In this document: positions 62,123 through 64,000 of the stretch, piece after piece
Position numbering within the stretch: position 1 is the first letter of the stretch
Layout: each line of letters starts with the position of its first letter
Source: an uncultured Lachnospiraceae bacterium
GTDB taxonomy: Bacteria; Bacillota; Clostridia; Lachnospirales; Lachnospiraceae
Direction of reading: 5' to 3'
Length of the DNA stretch: 64,000 nt
Assembly (NCBI GenBank): GCA_910588285.1
Contig: CAJUQB010000005.1
Span: 19,603-83,602 of the forward strand
Translations under genes and position numbers: made by a program
Notes under the pieces: generated by a model
What the model was told of the DNA's origin: nothing
Databases searched by the model: none
Seen by the model: the letters and a program-made list of their open reading frames with translations, nothing else

Positions 62123-62266
62123 TTAGAGCGTCTTAATGTTCTGCCCATGAAACAGCAATTCGGCGGCACGGATGCCGGCGAAAGCCCGATCTGCGCCATG
62201 GAGGGCGCATAGAGGGCGGTTGTGTCCGGTTATGACAGCTTTCCCCAGAACATTTAGAGGCTCTTA
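62123..62266. mobile_element. Second MITE-like inverted-repeat element
   Basis: Arms 62123-62143 (TTAGAGCGTCTTAATGTTCTG is 21 bases; matches its partner at 18 of 21) and 62246-62266 enclose about 100 bp with internal palindromes (GGCGGCACGGATGCCGGCG, CTGCGCC/GGGCGCA). No ORF. Could be a MITE or a REP-type repeat. Confidence 0.55.
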
Positions 62267-62327
62267 GGTATAGTGGAAAAGGTGTCTGCTTTTTTACCGC
62301 CTATCCACTGGAAAGGAGCGTTACAAT

Positions 62328-62540
62328 ATGGCTATCAGCTATCAAAAACTATTCCGGCTATTAGAAGAAAAAGGATGGACAACCTATAAAATTCGCAAAG
62401 AAAAACTGATAGGTCAAGGCACATTGACAGCCCTGAAAAATGGAACTGGTGGGCTTGACAGTAAAACCATATCCCGGCTTTGTGAAGTTCTTGACTGTCA
62501 GCCGGGGGATTTAATGGAGTATGTGCCGGATGAAAAGTAA
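62328..62540 (+). CDS. Small XRE-family helix-turn-helix regulator
   Basis: 70 residues, a single HTH domain of the HTH_26/Cro type: YQKLFRLLEEKGWTTYKIRKE, IGQGTLTALKNGTGGLDSKTIS, then RLCEVLDCQPGDLMEYV. ATG follows GGAAAGGAGCG by 8 bases. Tiny regulators like this are characteristic of integrative elements of Clostridia. Overlaps the following GIY-YIG fragment by 11 bases. Confidence 0.85.
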   Translation: MAISYQKLFRLLEEKGWTTYKIRKEKLIGQGTLTALKNGTGGLDSKTISRLCEVLDCQPGDLMEYVPDEK

Positions 62541-62989
62541 ATTTATAACAAACATACCAGAATATGACTGTATCGGTGTCTATGCTCTGATTAACAATCA
62601 GACTGGAAAAATGTATATAGGTTCTTCGCAATCGTGAAGCGCATTTTATCCAACATTACGATACATTAAATACAGGATATAACCGTGCAAAGACAACCTG
62701 CTCCACGAAAGAAGAACTTTTGGCATCTCTTGAACATTTTAAAAATAATAGCGAAATGTCAAACTATATCAGAAACATTATTTCAAAACGTGAACGTCCT
62801 ATATATGCTAAACCTAGCGAGAATAACACCACTCGCCATATTTCTATTGATACCGCTCTTTTTACTTTAATTCAGGAACACGCCGCCAGTATGGGAGAAA
62901 GTGCTACTGCCTTTATCAACCGGGCTATTGATGAAACTATGGAACGTGACAACCAAACCTCCCCGGCTCCAAAACCTGATAAGGAATAG
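62530..62989 (+). pseudogene. Frameshifted GIY-YIG nuclease-like gene
   Basis: The first frame (62530-62637) gives IGVYALINNQTGKMYIGSSQS and stops; the adjacent frame resumes immediately as REAHFIQHYDTLNTGYNR and continues to 62989 (EELLASLEHFKNN ... AFINRAIDETMERDN). Together these look like a GIY-YIG domain plus an Arc/CopG-like tail, with one frameshift near 62632, where a short deletion probably removed part of the loop. Likely non-functional unless the fragments are translated separately. Confidence 0.7.
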
Positions 62990-63014
62990 CCGTCACAGTT
63001 CCGTCTTATCAGGT
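62974..63014 (+). terminator. Hairpin after the GIY-YIG remnant
   Basis: ACCTGATAAG (62974-62983) pairs with CTTATCAGGT (63005-63014), 10 bp perfect, overlapping the end of the gene. A weak A/T-rich flank follows, so it may be a terminator or a protein-binding site. Confidence 0.45.
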
Positions 63015-64000
63015 GAAAAATCCCCTTTACTCCCTCACCCTGCGGAGAAAGCACAGCCCTTGATTTTACTGGCTTTTCTCTTTACTCCCTCAAGTTCCTC
63101 ACCCCTCTATGAAAAGTGCGTGAGTAAGGGGAAATAAGTGGGGGAGTAGTTCCGGCTCCTGATAGGTAAAAATCATTTTATAGGTTGCCTGACTAATGAC
63201 AAAACCGACAAAACTGACAAAACCCATCTATCAGAGAAAAGGGAATTGCATTTTTGCATCCCCTGACTACCGACAAAACCACCCATCAGGCAGAGGGCAG
63301 AGAGGAAAAGCGAAATTTATATTTCCCCTCATTCCTCAAAACCCCCAATACCTATTTATCAGGTAACAGAAATGTCCGTCAGTGTAGTTATTATGAAACT
63401 ATCAGCAGTAACCACACAAAGAATATGCCGACAAGCTGGCACAAGTGGGGGTGCTGGTAATTATGGGGCAGGGGTACAGGTAATTTCCTTTACTGGCAGA
63501 GGTAAAAGCCAAATGTCCTTCACCTATCCCCGGTAAATCCAAAATAGGCTTAACCACTGGCAAATGGTTGTGGTTGACTGGTACGGTGAAAATCGTTCAC
63601 CGCCAGTATTCGCCATATAGGCGAAAACCTGTACAGCGGAATTTTCCGCTCCATTCTTCATCCGGGAGGAATGAAACACACTGGCAACCAAAAGGTTGTG
63701 ACCGCCGCCATTCAGAAGCACTCTAGCAAGGCTCTATTTGCACCATACAGGGCTTGTACTGCCTTGAATGATAGGAACGCCCCACGCCGTTACAATCCAA
63801 AATAGGGGCTTGTGGCGTGTTGCTGTTGGTATTCTGAAAAGCGGAAAAGCCGCCCTTGTCATTTTGCCGATTTCAAATCGGGGAATTATCACCGGGGGCT
63901 ATCCAGTAATTTCAGGGTGGGGTCTAATCAGATCCCCCTTTGCTCCTCCCAAAAGAGGAAAGCCGCATATATTCCCCCGGAAAATCGGGGTTATGTCTGT
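62990..64000 (+). other. Gene-free region, probable integrative element backbone
   Basis: About 1 kb with no ORF I can support on either strand. It holds four copies of a GACAAAAC motif at about 63197-63280 (TGACAAAACC, CGACAAAACT, TGACAAAACC, CGACAAAACC), several TATCAGG repeats, and G+C-rich palindromes toward 63850-63950 (GCGGAAAAGCCGC). The look is of a regulatory or transfer region of an integrative and conjugative element whose genes would follow beyond 64000. No relaxase or integrase gene is visible, so this is an inference. Confidence 0.4.

Larger units (their letters stand above)
61829..62327. other. Gene-free interval with two MITE-like elements
   Basis: Contains the truncated-pepF leader, the MITE-like copy (61861-62031), a second inverted-repeat element (62123-62266), and the XRE gene promoter region. 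No coding sequence supported. Confidence 0.6.

Noticed and set aside
63254..63721. Short ORFs of 65-68 codons near the right end
   Set aside because: No ribosome binding site, no coherent protein features and codon use unlike the neighbours.
1..64000. tRNA or rRNA genes
   Set aside because: I looked through the intergenic gaps for cloverleaf-type sequence and CCA ends and found none I would support.

Overview
The window looks like chromosomal DNA of a spore-forming, flagellated Lachnospiraceae member (class Clostridia, possibly near Enterocloster/Lachnoclostridium). The grounds are the gene families (BofA, YaaL/DUF2508, FliS and flagellin, a Tad pilus set with DUF5702, a TIGR03916/TIGR03915 radical SAM pair, a CwlJ/SleB-type hydrolase), strong AGGAGG-type ribosome binding sites, and a fairly G+C-rich coding sequence interrupted by AT-rich patches. 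The genus is an inference; no rRNA or marker set is present.

Layout. 1-7.8 kb (minus): housekeeping operon argF, birA, DUF6145, coaX, dusB, unknown, greA, lysS (runs off the left edge), preceded by an SPFH/NfeD membrane pair. 7.9-15.1 kb: SH3/CwlJ cell-wall hydrolase, pgi, a small membrane protein, murG (plus), HIT protein, flavodoxin-SCP2 fusion, rhomboid protease. 15.2-24.7 kb (minus): a complete Tad/Flp pilus operon from one TGGACA-N17-TATAAT promoter: A24 peptidase, TadZ-like, CpaF/TadA, TadB, TadC fusion, Flp1 pilin, DUF5702, TadE-like proteins, a second A24-like protein, and an FHA protein. 24.8-30.6 kb: bofA, yaaL, then fliS, flagellin and a FliK-like 1029-residue protein, the last two with sigma-D (sigma-28) type promoters. 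30.7-36.5 kb: an 807-residue exported protein, a Methyltransf_32 enzyme with a strongly structured 5' leader, a proline-rich possible spore protein, and a patatin.

36.6-49.7 kb: DUF2284 protein and two URO-D family methyltransferase-like proteins (one beside a LysR regulator and a perfect palindrome), a DNA-repair type radical SAM pair behind a LexA-like box, then rsmA, tatD, metG, a zinc-ribbon protein, a CaCA antiporter, and mntP under a yybP-ykoY (manganese) riboswitch.

49.7-61.0 kb: a regulated accessory island. A YesM-type kinase and AraC-type response regulator sit between an ABC importer operon (solute-binding lipoprotein plus two LplB/LplC permeases) and a three-gene operon (URO-D protein, M81 metallopeptidase, creatinase/M24-like protein lacking the usual metal ligands). 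Both operons start with the same 44-bp block placed identically against a TTTACC-N17-TATAGT promoter, so they very likely form one regulon for uptake and breakdown of one unknown compound. The island abuts a pepF/M3 peptidase cut in half, suggesting insertion or deletion there.

61.8-64 kb: two MITE-like elements, a small XRE regulator, a frameshifted GIY-YIG gene and about 1 kb without recognisable genes but with short iterated motifs, probably the edge of an integrative element continuing past the window.

Most notable: (1) a 24-bp inverted repeat with a 70-bp AT-rich core inside the TadE-like gene, enclosing its ribosome binding site and start codon, a candidate intragenic invertible switch or translation-blocking hairpin; (2) the two-operon ABC/URO-D/M81/M24-like regulon; (3) the LexA-like box before the radical SAM pair; (4) the three-hairpin leader before the methyltransferase.
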